Shown piece after piece: positions 1-5,233 of a DNA stretch of 6,452 nt. Made by a program: the position numbers and the translations under genes. The stretch is from Kingella pumchi. GTDB lineage: Bacteria > Pseudomonadota > Gammaproteobacteria > Burkholderiales > Neisseriaceae. Position 1 is the stretch's first letter, and every line of letters starts with the position of its first letter. Under the pieces are notes generated by a model. It did no database searches, had not been told where the DNA came from, and saw nothing but the letters and a program-made list of their open reading frames with translations. The stretch lies in the NCBI RefSeq assembly GCF_022288825.1, contig NZ_JAKOOW010000024.1:179846-186297 (forward strand), read 5' to 3'.

Positions 1-2
1 CC

Positions 3-1301
3 CTGGCGCGCGAGCTGCTGGAGAGCCGTTTTGCCGGCCTGTGGGTGGCGGGCGAAGTGTCCAACCTGACCCGCGCCGCCAGCGGCCACTATTATTTTTC
101 GCTCAAAGACGGCGCCGCGCAGGTGCGCTGCGTGATGTTCAAATTCGCCGCCCAGCGGCTGGCGGTGCCGCTGCAGGAAGGCGCGCACATCGAAGTGGCA
201 GGCAAAATCAGCCTGTACGAAGCGCGCGGCGAGTTTCAGATTACCGTTGCCCAAGTGCGGCAGGTGGGGCTGGGGCAGCTTTACGAGCGCTACGAGCGCC
301 TGAAGCAGGCTTTGCAGGCCGAAGGGCTGTTCGATGCTGCGCGCAAACGGCCGCTACCGGCACGGCCGCGCTGCATCGGCATTGTTACCAGCCTGGCCGC
401 CGCCGCGCTGCGCGACGTGGTCAGCACCCTGCGCCGCCGCGCGCCGGAAATCCCGCTGGTGGTGTATCCGGCCGCGGTGCAGGGCGCCGGCAGCGAACGC
501 ACGCTGGCTGCCGCCGTTCAGGCTGCCGCCGAACACAATCAGGCCGATGTGCTGATTGTGTGCCGCGGTGGCGGCAGCATCGAAGACCTTTGGGCGTTCA
601 ACGAAGAAGTCTTGGTGCGCGCGGTGGCTGCCAGCCCGATTCCGCTGGTGAGCGGCGTCGGCCACGAAACCGATTTCACCCTGTGCGATTTTGCCGCTGA
701 CCTGCGCGCGCCGACGCCGACCGCCGCCGCCGAACTGGCCGCGCCCGACCGCGCGGAAACGCTGCGTCTGCTCGCAAACCGCAGCCGCCTGCTCACCGAA
801 CTGCTGCGCCGCCACTACCAGCACGCCGCCCAGCGCACCGACGCCGCGGCCGCCCGCCTGCAGCATCCGCGCCGCAAGCTGCAGGAACAGCGCGACAGCC
901 TGTCGGCGCAGGCGCGGCAGCTGCAGCAGGCTTTCAGGCTGCATTTGGCGCAGCGCCGCCAGCAAAGCGCCGCTGCCGCGCGCCTGCTGCAGCTGCAGAA
1001 ACCCGACGGCACCCGCCACCGCCGCGAGCTGACCGCCGCCCAAGCGGCCTTTGCCCGCGCCGGCGGGCAGTTTTTCCGGCAGGCGGCCGAGCGGCTGCAG
1101 CGGCAGCAAACCCTGCTGCACGCGGTGTCGCCCGACAACATCCTTGCCCGCGGCTTTGCCGTTGTCCGCACCGCCCGCGGCAAAGTGGTGCGCGATACCG
1201 CGTCGCTGAAAACCGGCCAGAAGCTGCAGCTGACGCTGGCCGACGGCAGCCGCGGCATCCAGGTGCTGCCGCCGCACGGGCAGGGCGAATTGTTCGACTA
1301 A
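3..1301 (+). CDS. xseA: Exodeoxyribonuclease VII large subunit (5'-truncated by window edge)
   Basis: XseA is the large, catalytic subunit of exonuclease VII. With several XseB subunits it cuts single-stranded DNA into short oligonucleotides, in repair and recombination. The reading frame is already open at base 3, so the true start lies upstream; GTG 45 is internal. The N-terminal OB-fold (about 45-330) includes GHYYFSLKD and the strand ending in RCVMF. The catalytic domain follows, with LRD (Asp at 414-416), CRGGGSIEDLWAFNEE (Arg at 564-566) and SGVGHETDFT (His at 663-665, Asp at 672-674). These match the acidic, Arg and His/Asp positions proposed as catalytic in E. coli XseA. ADLRAPTPTAAAEL comes next, then a long Gln/Arg/Ala-rich helical region expected to form coiled coil (about 735-1110). 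The C-terminal ILARGFAVV...LADG motif follows, and the tail GELFD ends as in Neisseria homologues. The usual SPTGAA before the Asp reads SLAAAA here. The frame is intact to TAA. Confidence 0.96.
   Translation: MARELLESRFAGLWVAGEVSNLTRAASGHYYFSLKDGAAQVRCVMFKFAAQRLAVPLQEGAHIEVAGKISLYEARGEFQITVAQVRQVGLGQLYERYERLKQALQAEGLFDAARKRPLPARPRCIGIVTSLAAAALRDVVSTLRRRAPEIPLVVYPAAVQGAGSERTLAAAVQAAAEHNQADVLIVCRGGGSIEDLWAFNEEVLVRAVAASPIPLVSGVGHETDFTLCDFAADLRAPTPTAAAELAAPDRAETLRLLANRSRLLTELLRRHYQHAAQRTDAAAARLQHPRRKLQEQRDSLSAQARQLQQAFRLHLAQRRQQSAAAARLLQLQKPDGTRHRRELTAAQAAFARAGGQFFRQAAERLQRQQTLLHAVSPDNILARGFAVVRTARGKVVRDTASLKTGQKLQLTLADGSRGIQVLPPHGQGELFD
517..528 (-). repeat. DUS inside xseA (11/12 match)
   Basis: TTCAGGCTGCCG on + is CGGCAGCCTGAA on -. 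It keeps the 10-mer core GCAGCCTGAA and differs from AGGCAGCCTGAA only in the first base. It is carried within xseA codons for a Gln-Ala-Ala stretch. Confidence 0.75.
933..944 (-). repeat. DUS core inside xseA
   Basis: TTCAGGCTGCAT on + is ATGCAGCCTGAA on -, with the full GCAGCCTGAA core. It lies in the coiled-coil coding part of xseA. It is a single copy without an inverted partner, so it is more likely an uptake signal than a terminator. Confidence 0.7.
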
Positions 1302-1315
1302 GCCGTGAAGAAACT

Positions 1316-1366
1316 TTTCAGGCTGCCTGTTGTTCCGATAAAAAAGGACTGACAGGCAGCCTGAAA
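1316..1366. repeat. Inverted DUS pair (hairpin) after xseA
   Basis: Two perfect 15-bp arms (1316-1330 and 1352-1366) enclose a 21-base loop. Each arm holds a complete AGGCAGCCTGAA uptake sequence, in reverse at 1317-1328 and forward at 1354-1365. The hairpin starts 15 bases after the xseA stop. Inverted DUS pairs downstream of genes commonly act as terminators in Neisseriaceae. There is no T run after the right arm, so termination here would be weak, and the better terminator lies at 1494-1527. Confidence 0.8.
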
Positions 1367-1417
1367 CATTGCCGCGCAGATAAAACGGCAGCGTTGAAAG
1401 CGGATTCGTGCTGCGGC

Positions 1418-1446
1418 TGTCCGAAACATTCTCAGCATATCGGACA
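1418..1446. repeat. Short inverted repeat TGTCCGA / TCGGACA
   Basis: Perfect 7-bp arms (1418-1424 and 1440-1446) are separated by 15 bases. They lie in the gene-free gap between xseA and the next terminator. This could be a small hairpin or a binding site. With arms this short, chance is possible. Confidence 0.3.
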
Positions 1447-1493
1447 AAAGGCAAATGCAAAATCCCGCATGATTTTTTATGGCGGACAACAAC

Positions 1494-1527
1494 AAAAGCA
1501 GCCTGAAAGTTTCAGGCTGCTTTTTTT
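1494..1527. terminator. Bidirectional rho-independent terminator built from an inverted DUS pair
   Basis: The arms are AAAAGCAGCCTGAAA (1494-1508) and TTTCAGGCTGCTTTT (1510-1524), 15 bp, meeting at a single central base so that the loop is formed by the inner A/T pairs. On + it runs into seven T (1521-1527), an excellent intrinsic terminator for xseA transcripts. On - it ends in TTTTGTTGTTG, 30 bases after the stop of the gene at 1992-1555. It separates converging genes. Both arms carry the DUS variant AAGCAGCCTGAA. Confidence 0.88.
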
Positions 1528-1554
1528 CATGGAAACTCCCAATAACGCCTTGGC

Positions 1555-1992
1555 TTATTTCCCTCTTGGATTTTTTATTTCCATAATGTGTTTTACATCA
1601 CATAGGATTTCACCTACCGTATAAAAACGGTAAACCGGATCGCGCGGATACGGGGTACACCATATTTTTACATGCTTGTTTTTAAATTTTCGGTATTTTT
1701 TCCACTGGCTGTCCGATATGATCAGATCCGCAACTTTAACATTTGTCTGTCGGAATGCTGCAGAAACATAAGAACTTGTATCACTATGTTTTTCTATGGG
1801 AGAAATATTAATTGGTTTGTCTAAAACCAAACCCTGCCATTCAACTGAATGGGAAGACTCTGGATCGTGAATAATTCTGGACTTCAGCACGCCGGTCAGG
1901 GCGGACGGCAGCTCATAAATATATTCCTGATTCGATTGTGCCCCGGCGGAAAAAGCGACTGCCAGCAGCAAAAGCAAGTATGGTTTTTTCAT
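1555..1992 (-). CDS. Small exported protein, possibly DUF4431-like
   Basis: This is a 145-residue protein with a clear Sec signal peptide: MKKPY, then a Leu/Ala core, then AGA with likely cleavage after residue 18. The mature part is about 127 residues. The pattern LTGVLKSR (32-39), a Leu/Val strand ending LDKPI (57-61), and a C-terminal KHVKIWCTPYP followed by a hydrophobic strand (about 106-135) recalls the DUF4431 group of small secreted proteins. That is my recollection of the pattern and is tentative; function is unknown. Cys112 and Cys131 could form a disulfide in the periplasm. The start is supported by AGAGG (complement of 1999-2003) six bases before ATG. GC is about 40% in sampled lines, far below xseA, suggesting transfer. 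The upstream gene on the same strand ends 92 bases away, across a degenerate DUS hairpin. Confidence 0.85.
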   Translation of the reverse strand: MKKPYLLLLLAVAFSAGAQSNQEYIYELPSALTGVLKSRIIHDPESSHSVEWQGLVLDKPINISPIEKHSDTSSYVSAAFRQTNVKVADLIISDSQWKKYRKFKNKHVKIWCTPYPRDPVYRFYTVGEILCDVKHIMEIKNPRGK

Positions 1993-2032
1993 AATCTACC
2001 TCTGTTCTGTCTCTGTCGTTTACTTTTGCAAC

Positions 2033-2063
2033 AGCCTGAAAACCGTGTTTCGGTTTTCAGGCT
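2033..2063. terminator. Hairpin of degenerate DUS-like arms, possible terminator
   Basis: Perfect 13-bp arms AGCCTGAAAACCG (2033-2045) and CGGTTTTCAGGCT (2051-2063) enclose five bases. The hairpin begins 21 bases past the stop of the - strand gene at 2537-2085, so it can end that transcript. No good T run follows on -, so strength is uncertain. The flanks read ACAGCCTGAA and, on -, GTAGCCTGAA. Each lacks one base of the GCAGCCTGAA core used elsewhere, so neither is an intact uptake signal. Confidence 0.6.
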
Positions 2064-2084
2064 ACCCTTAGGCCGCAATATAGC

Positions 2085-2537
2085 TTAAATCATAAATTCC
2101 GGTTCTGTATTTCTAATAATGGGATATCGTTTGTCACAAAAGATTTCTGGAGCAGAATAGTTCAGATTATTTTTCTCACTGATTTTTGAAACTTCCACGC
2201 CGTATGAAAGTGTGTGACCACGGTCTTGATTTACCCGCCAAAATACATTGTATTCATATCCCTTATTTTCCATCGACATTTCCCCCCACATTCCAGAGGT
2301 ACCATTTTTGGTGCTGTTACCACTGCGGGTCAACACATCTTTTTTCGGATTACGAAACGTCAATTCCGGCTTGCGGCCTTTGCGTCCAAAGCTGTAAATA
2401 TAGTCGTTCCCTTGCCGGTAAACAGCTAATTGCTTACCGGTGGTGGTTGTACAGGAATGGATGATTTTTAACGGCGGTTTGGCATAGGCAGTCAAATTCA
2501 GTAAAACTAATGATAAAGACAAAAACGTAGCTTTCAT
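2085..2537 (-). CDS. Small exported protein of unknown function
   Basis: The product has 150 residues. The N-terminus is a good Sec signal peptide: MKA, a hydrophobic Leu/Val/Phe core, then AYA with likely cleavage after residue 19. The mature protein of about 131 residues has two cysteines (29 and 134), one near each end, which could form a disulfide in the periplasm. After Cys29 comes TTTTGK, then alternating polar and aromatic residues with YIYSFGRKGRKPEL (46-59), suggesting beta strands. The middle is rich in Gly, Ser, Thr and Asn. There are no membrane segments beyond the signal, no lipobox and no catalytic motif I recognise. The start is supported by GGAGA (complement of 2545-2549) seven bases before ATG. 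GC is low, about 37-40% in sampled lines, like the next gene downstream. I cannot name the family. Confidence 0.85.
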   Translation of the reverse strand: MKATFLSLSLVLLNLTAYAKPPLKIIHSCTTTTGKQLAVYRQGNDYIYSFGRKGRKPELTFRNPKKDVLTRSGNSTKNGTSGMWGEMSMENKGYEYNVFWRVNQDRGHTLSYGVEVSKISEKNNLNYSAPEIFCDKRYPIIRNTEPEFMI

Positions 2538-2568
2538 AACATATTCTCCATCGGTTAGAAGGTTTTGA

Positions 2569-2574
2569 ATTCTA
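2569..2574 (-). promoter_or_regulatory. Possible -10 element for the exported-protein gene
   Basis: On the - strand TAGAAT lies 31 bases before the ATG of the gene starting at 2537 and matches TATAAT at five of six positions. I see no convincing -35 at the expected distance. The gap 2538-2666 is the natural place for a promoter, because the upstream amidotransferase gene ends at 2667 and the GC content changes here. Confidence 0.25.
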
Positions 2575-2666
2575 CAACCGGCTTGGCAAATTCCTATGCA
2601 GTATTTTTATTGCGCTGGCACTGTTTCGGATAACTGTTATTCAGCACCAGCTGCAACACCATCGTT

Positions 2667-3404
2667 TTAGCGCCGACAGACAAAAGCGGCAAAGCGGCGC
2701 AGGATGCCGGCGGCATCGGCGCTCTCGCGCACGGCGGCGATTTCGGCATCGGTATCGCGGCCGGCAGCGGCCGGCTCCTGCCGGCGCAGTTCGAGCATGG
2801 CCTGCATCAGCGGGGCGGTGAATTCGGGGTGGAACTGCACGCCCCAGGCGTTTTTGCCGTAGCGGTAGGCCTGGTGGGCGTCGTGCCGGTTGGCGAGCAG
2901 GGCGACGGCGCCGGCGGGCAGTTTCAGCACCGATTGGAAATGGGTGGCGTTGGCGCACAGCTGCGGCGGCAGCGGCGCAAACAGCGGGTCACCGTCGCAG
3001 GCGGGCTGGCGCTCGAGCGGGATGGTGCCGATTTCCAGCCCGTTGGGGTTGGCTCCGACTTCGCCGCCGAAGGCGTCGGCCAAGAGCTGGTGGCCGTAGC
3101 AGATGCCGAACACCGGCAGGCCGGCGGGCACCGCCTGCTGGAGCCAGCCGCGCACGGTTTCGCTGAAACTTTTGCGCTCGCCGACCATGCTGGGCGAGCC
3201 GGTGAGCACCGCGCCGGCAATTTGGCGGTAGTCGGGCAGCGCTTCGCCATCGACGGCGCGGACAATCTGCAGCGGCAGGCCGCTGTCGGCAAGCAGGGCG
3301 GCGATGTGTTGTTCGTAGTCGCCGAAACGGGCGCTGACGCTGGCGGGCGCGGAGCCGAGTTTGACGATAATCAGGGGTTTGGAAGCGGATTGCGGGTTCA
3401 TCAT
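2667..3404 (-). CDS. Class I glutamine amidotransferase (GuaA-like GATase1 domain, stand-alone)
   Basis: This 245-residue protein is made up mostly of one triad-type GATase1 domain, the fold that removes ammonia from glutamine. It shows TGSPSMVGE (68-76, oxyanion region), the nucleophile elbow GICYGHQLLADAFGG (Cys102), ATHFQSV (153-159), and GVQFHPEF with His192 and Glu194, completing the Cys-His-Glu triad. No synthetase domain is fused and none lies next door, so the acceptor of the ammonia is unknown. Such proteins are often annotated as GMP synthase-like; the lack of an ATP-pyrophosphatase domain rules out full GuaA. The start is ambiguous: two ATG codons in a row (3404 and 3401) have no Shine-Dalgarno sequence before them. 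The open frame continues upstream, but only through a DUS hairpin and the neighbouring gene. The ATPase gene on the same strand ends 77 bases upstream. The last 50 residues are Ala/Arg/Glu-rich and helical. Confidence 0.92.
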   Translation of the reverse strand: MMNPQSASKPLIIVKLGSAPASVSARFGDYEQHIAALLADSGLPLQIVRAVDGEALPDYRQIAGAVLTGSPSMVGERKSFSETVRGWLQQAVPAGLPVFGICYGHQLLADAFGGEVGANPNGLEIGTIPLERQPACDGDPLFAPLPPQLCANATHFQSVLKLPAGAVALLANRHDAHQAYRYGKNAWGVQFHPEFTAPLMQAMLELRRQEPAAAGRDTDAEIAAVRESADAAGILRRFAAFVCRR

Positions 3405-3434
3405 TATGGTTGGATTGGTAAAAGGGTTGGACAA

Positions 3435-3477
3435 AAGCAGCCTGAAAACGGCAAAACGGCTTTCAGGCTGCCTGAAA
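3435..3477 (-). terminator. DUS hairpin terminator after the DUF815-type ATPase gene
   Basis: Arms GCAGCCTGAAA (3437-3447) and TTTCAGGCTGC (3461-3471) form an 11-bp stem. Read on -, it is followed by TTTTG, so it fits an intrinsic terminator for the ATPase gene, whose stop is at 3482. The right side is also the palindrome TTTCAGGCTGCCTGAAA (3461-3477). It holds AGGCAGCCTGAA on - (3462-3473) and AGGCTGCCTGAA on + (3465-3476), which are two dialects in one overlap. It sits about 30 bases before the amidotransferase start. Confidence 0.8.
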
Positions 3478-3481
3478 AGGT

Positions 3482-4357
3482 TTACAGACGGCGCTCTTCG
3501 GGCAGGCGGCCGGCCCAGTCGCAGGCAAACTGGTAGGCGGTGCGGCCGGAGCGGCTGCCGCGCAGCTGCGCCCAGTTGAGCGCGGCGCGGCGGGTGGTGT
3601 CCTCCCATCCGATGCCGAAATCGACCAGCCAGCTGCGGGCGGCGGCCAGATATTCTTCTTGGTCGAACGGATAAAAACTCAGCCACAGGCCGAAGCGGTC
3701 GGAGAGCGAGATTTTTTCTTCAACGGCTTCGCCCTGGTGGATTTCGCCGCGGCTGCCGGTATGGCCGCCGTTTTCGTCGAGATATTCGGGCATCAGGTGG
3801 CGGCGGTTGGATGTGGCGTACACCAAAACGTTGGCGGCGCGCTGCGACAGGCCGCCATCCAGCGCGGTTTTCAGCGCTTTGTAGCTGCTTTCGCCTTCTT
3901 CAAACGACAAATCGTCGCAAAACACAATGAATTTTTCGGGACGGCGCTGCAGGATTGTGAGCAGGGCGGGCAGGGCGGCAAGATCGCTTTTGTCCACTTC
4001 CACCAGCCGCAACCCTTCGCCGGCGTAGCGGTGGAGCATGGCTTTGACCAGCGAGGATTTACCGGTGCCGCGCGCGCCGCTGAGTAGCACGTTGTTGGCC
4101 GGGCGGCCGTGCAAAAACTGTTCGGTATTGCGCACCAGCTGCTCGGTTTGGCGGCCGACGGCGGCCAGCCGCTCCAGCGGGAAAGTATGCGGATCGGGCA
4201 GGGCGCTGAGCGTGCCGCCGCTGCCATCGGCCTGCCAGCGGTAGGCGAGGGCGCGCCAGTCGGTTGGCGCCGGTGACGGCGGCAGGGTCTGTTCCCAGCG
4301 CTGCAGGGCGGCCAGCAGGGTGCGCAGCAGTTTTTTAGTGGCGGTTTTGTTTTTCAT
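3482..4357 (-). CDS. AAA+ superfamily ATPase, DUF815 family
   Basis: The product has 291 residues and is expected to be cytoplasmic. Walker A is GARGTGKSS (94-102, Lys100). Walker B is FIVFCDDLSFE (143-153, with Asp148 and Asp149). A sensor-1-like strand VYATSNRRHL (179-188, Asn184) follows, then ISLSDRFGLWLSFYPFDQEEYL (216-237), and near the end LRGSRSGRTAYQF (265-277). This order, with the SDRFG and RSGR signatures, is what I know of the DUF815 group of predicted ATPases. Their biochemical role is not established. The N-terminal 60 residues are a variable segment; LAYRW (37-41) is visible. Start ATG at 4357 is preceded by AT-rich sequence without a good Shine-Dalgarno. The lipoprotein gene ends 114 bases upstream across two DUS hairpins, and the stop is directly followed by another. 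I see no partner gene that explains its substrate. Confidence 0.93.
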   Translation of the reverse strand: MKNKTATKKLLRTLLAALQRWEQTLPPSPAPTDWRALAYRWQADGSGGTLSALPDPHTFPLERLAAVGRQTEQLVRNTEQFLHGRPANNVLLSGARGTGKSSLVKAMLHRYAGEGLRLVEVDKSDLAALPALLTILQRRPEKFIVFCDDLSFEEGESSYKALKTALDGGLSQRAANVLVYATSNRRHLMPEYLDENGGHTGSRGEIHQGEAVEEKISLSDRFGLWLSFYPFDQEEYLAAARSWLVDFGIGWEDTTRRAALNWAQLRGSRSGRTAYQFACDWAGRLPEERRL

Positions 4358-4377
4358 CGTTTATTTCGTCAAACAGC

Positions 4378-4418
4378 TTTCAGGCTGCCTAAGCGCTTGC
4401 GGTTCAGGCAGCCTGAAA
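4378..4418. repeat. Inverted DUS pair upstream of the ATPase gene
   Basis: Perfect 13-bp arms (4378-4390 and 4406-4418) each contain AGGCAGCCTGAA, in reverse at 4379-4390 and forward at 4406-4417. The 15-base loop carries the palindrome AAGCGCTT (4391-4398). The right arm also lies in a small palindrome TTCAGGC-A-GCCTGAA (4403-4417). The hairpin is only 20 bases upstream of the ATPase start, so it may lie in its leader. No T run follows on either strand. Confidence 0.8.
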
Positions 4419-4434
4419 AGGAATCGGCGGCGGT

Positions 4435-4469
4435 TTTCAGGCTGCTTTTGGGTAAAAAGCAGCCTGAAA
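4435..4469 (-). terminator. DUS hairpin after the lipoprotein gene
   Basis: Arms TTTCAGGCTGCTTTT (4435-4449) and AAAAGCAGCCTGAAA (4455-4469) form 15 perfect pairs around a five-base loop. It begins two bases beyond the lipoprotein stop (4472-4474), the usual place for a terminator. The outer flank on - is AACCGCC rather than a T run, so the fit to the classical intrinsic type is partial. Both arms hold the AAGCAGCCTGAA DUS variant. Confidence 0.65.
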
Positions 4470-4471
4470 TA

Positions 4472-5107
4472 TTAGTTGCGCAAATCGCGGATGTCGCGCC
4501 AGCCGTCGTTGGTTTTCACCAGCGTGGCGGTTTTCGCGTGGCTTTCGCGGATTTCGGCGAAGTTGTCGTCGGACTTGATCAGCTTGCGCGCCCAGCGTTC
4601 GGGCTCCACTTTGGCTTGGTAGGAAACCTGGGTCAGGGTAACGCCGTTGGCGGGGGAAGGTTCGGTGTAGAAATTGATGCTGTCAACCTTCTCGTGGCCG
4701 ACGCACAGCAGCGGGCCGTGGATGGAAGCGAGAATCTGCTCCGAGCCTTTGTCGGTCAAGTCGAACACCACATAGCGGATGGCGGCTTCGCCTTCGCCGA
4801 TGCGCAGCTCTTTGCCTTTTTTGTACAAACCGGCGTCGCTGAGCATTTCCATCTGCGCCATCGCCGCTTCATTGGCGTGCTTGCCGCTGTTTTGCCGCTT
4901 GAGCAGGCGGATTTGCGGTGCACCCACCAAAGTGTCGGCCGGATTTTCGTTTTCCAGGCGGTGCTCGACGTTCAGGCGGTAGGGCAGGCAGACGGCATTT
5001 TCGGCATTGGCCGTATTGATGGCTTCCTGCAGGTCGGACTTGGATACCCCGTCGCCGCCGCAAGCGGACAGCGCCAATACGGAACCCAGCAACAACAGTT
5101 TTTTCAT
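4472..5107 (-). CDS. Putative lipoprotein of unknown function
   Basis: The product has 211 residues. MKKLLLLGSVLALSAC gives a textbook lipoprotein signal with lipobox LSAC, so Cys16 should be lipidated. The next residues are Gly-Gly, without the Asp that favours inner-membrane retention, so outer-membrane sorting is likely in a Gram-negative cell. The mature chain has two more cysteines (40 in AVCLPYRL, 135 in LLCVGHEK) that could pair. It is otherwise soluble, with a charged middle (KKGKELRIGEGEAAIRYVVFDLTDKG, 96-121) and a C-terminal KTNDGWRDIRDL segment. I recognise no domain. ATG 5107 is chosen because GGAGA (complement of 5116-5120) lies eight bases before it and the signal peptide starts there. 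The upstream extension would run through the promoter region. GC content resembles the core genes. It is transcribed divergently from yffB. Confidence 0.9.
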   Translation of the reverse strand: MKKLLLLGSVLALSACGGDGVSKSDLQEAINTANAENAVCLPYRLNVEHRLENENPADTLVGAPQIRLLKRQNSGKHANEAAMAQMEMLSDAGLYKKGKELRIGEGEAAIRYVVFDLTDKGSEQILASIHGPLLCVGHEKVDSINFYTEPSPANGVTLTQVSYQAKVEPERWARKLIKSDDNFAEIRESHAKTATLVKTNDGWRDIRDLRN

Positions 5108-5148
5108 TTCATCATTCTCCGGTTTCTGATAGACGGTCAAGGGCGGCA

Positions 5149-5177
5149 AGGATAGCCCCATTCGCCGGCGGCGACAA
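5149..5177 (-). promoter_or_regulatory. Candidate sigma-70 promoter for the lipoprotein gene
   Basis: On - the -35 TTGTCG (complement of 5172-5177) and -10 TATCCT (complement of 5149-5154) are 17 bases apart, each matching consensus at four of six positions. Transcription would start near 5142, leaving a leader of about 35 bases with the GGAGA ribosome site. Confidence 0.5.
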
Positions 5178-5204
5178 GACAAAAAACCGCCGATTCCGTA
5201 CAAT
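5176..5204 (+). promoter_or_regulatory. Candidate sigma-70 promoter for yffB-lpxH
   Basis: The -35 AAGACA (5176-5181) and -10 TACAAT (5199-5204) have 17-base spacing; the -10 matches five of six and the -35 four of six. Start of transcription near 5211 gives a leader of about 23 bases with AGGAG before ATG 5234. Its -35 shares two bases with the opposing -35 at 5172-5177. Confidence 0.55.
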
Positions 5205-5220
5205 GTGCGCGTTTGGAAAC

Positions 5221-5225
5221 AGGAG
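5221..5225 (+). promoter_or_regulatory. Ribosome binding site fixing the yffB start
   Basis: AGGAG lies eight bases before ATG 5234. The longer frame from TTG 5213 would have to begin at the predicted transcription start with no ribosome site, so ATG 5234 is preferred. Confidence 0.75.
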
Positions 5226-5233
5226 CCGCATCC

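Noticed and set aside
354..1460. 368-codon open frame antisense to xseA
   Set aside because: It mirrors the GC-rich xseA codons, gives low-complexity Ala/Gly/Arg/Gln sequence with no domain, and crosses the DUS hairpin after xseA. It is a shadow frame.
1394..1624. 76-codon + frame across the terminator
   Set aside because: It has no ribosome site, runs through the strong terminator at 1494-1527, and overlaps the end of a credible - strand gene.
1555..2537. Toxin-immunity or toxin-antitoxin pair
   Set aside because: Both products carry Sec signal peptides, have separate ribosome sites and a hairpin between them, and show no toxin or antitoxin motif. Proximity alone is not enough.
2630..2640. 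Palindrome ATAAC-T-GTTAT as operator or terminator
   Set aside because: There are only five pairs around one base and no T run. It is too short to distinguish from chance.
2829..3536. 235-codon + frame opposite the amidotransferase gene
   Set aside because: The - strand frame has an intact catalytic triad and family motifs. The + translation is a Gly/Ala/Val-rich shadow that runs through the DUS hairpin.
3405..3686. N-terminal extension of the amidotransferase frame to 3686
   Set aside because: The extension would be translated from the DUS hairpin and from the 3' end of the ATPase gene in another frame. The domain begins right after the ATG pair at 3404/3401.
1316..4469. CRISPR-like or transposon-like array of repeated 12-mers
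   Set aside because: The repeats are in both orientations, irregularly spaced, and match the DNA uptake sequence. No regular spacers, cas genes or transposase are present.
4397..5155. 252-codon + frame opposite the lipoprotein gene
   Set aside because: It begins in a DUS and shows repetitive Gly/Val/Phe/Gln antisense composition. The - strand has a lipobox, a ribosome site and a promoter.
5213..5233. Earlier TTG start for yffB
   Set aside because: It lies upstream of the AGGAG ribosome site and at the predicted transcription start. Family alignment begins at ATG 5234.
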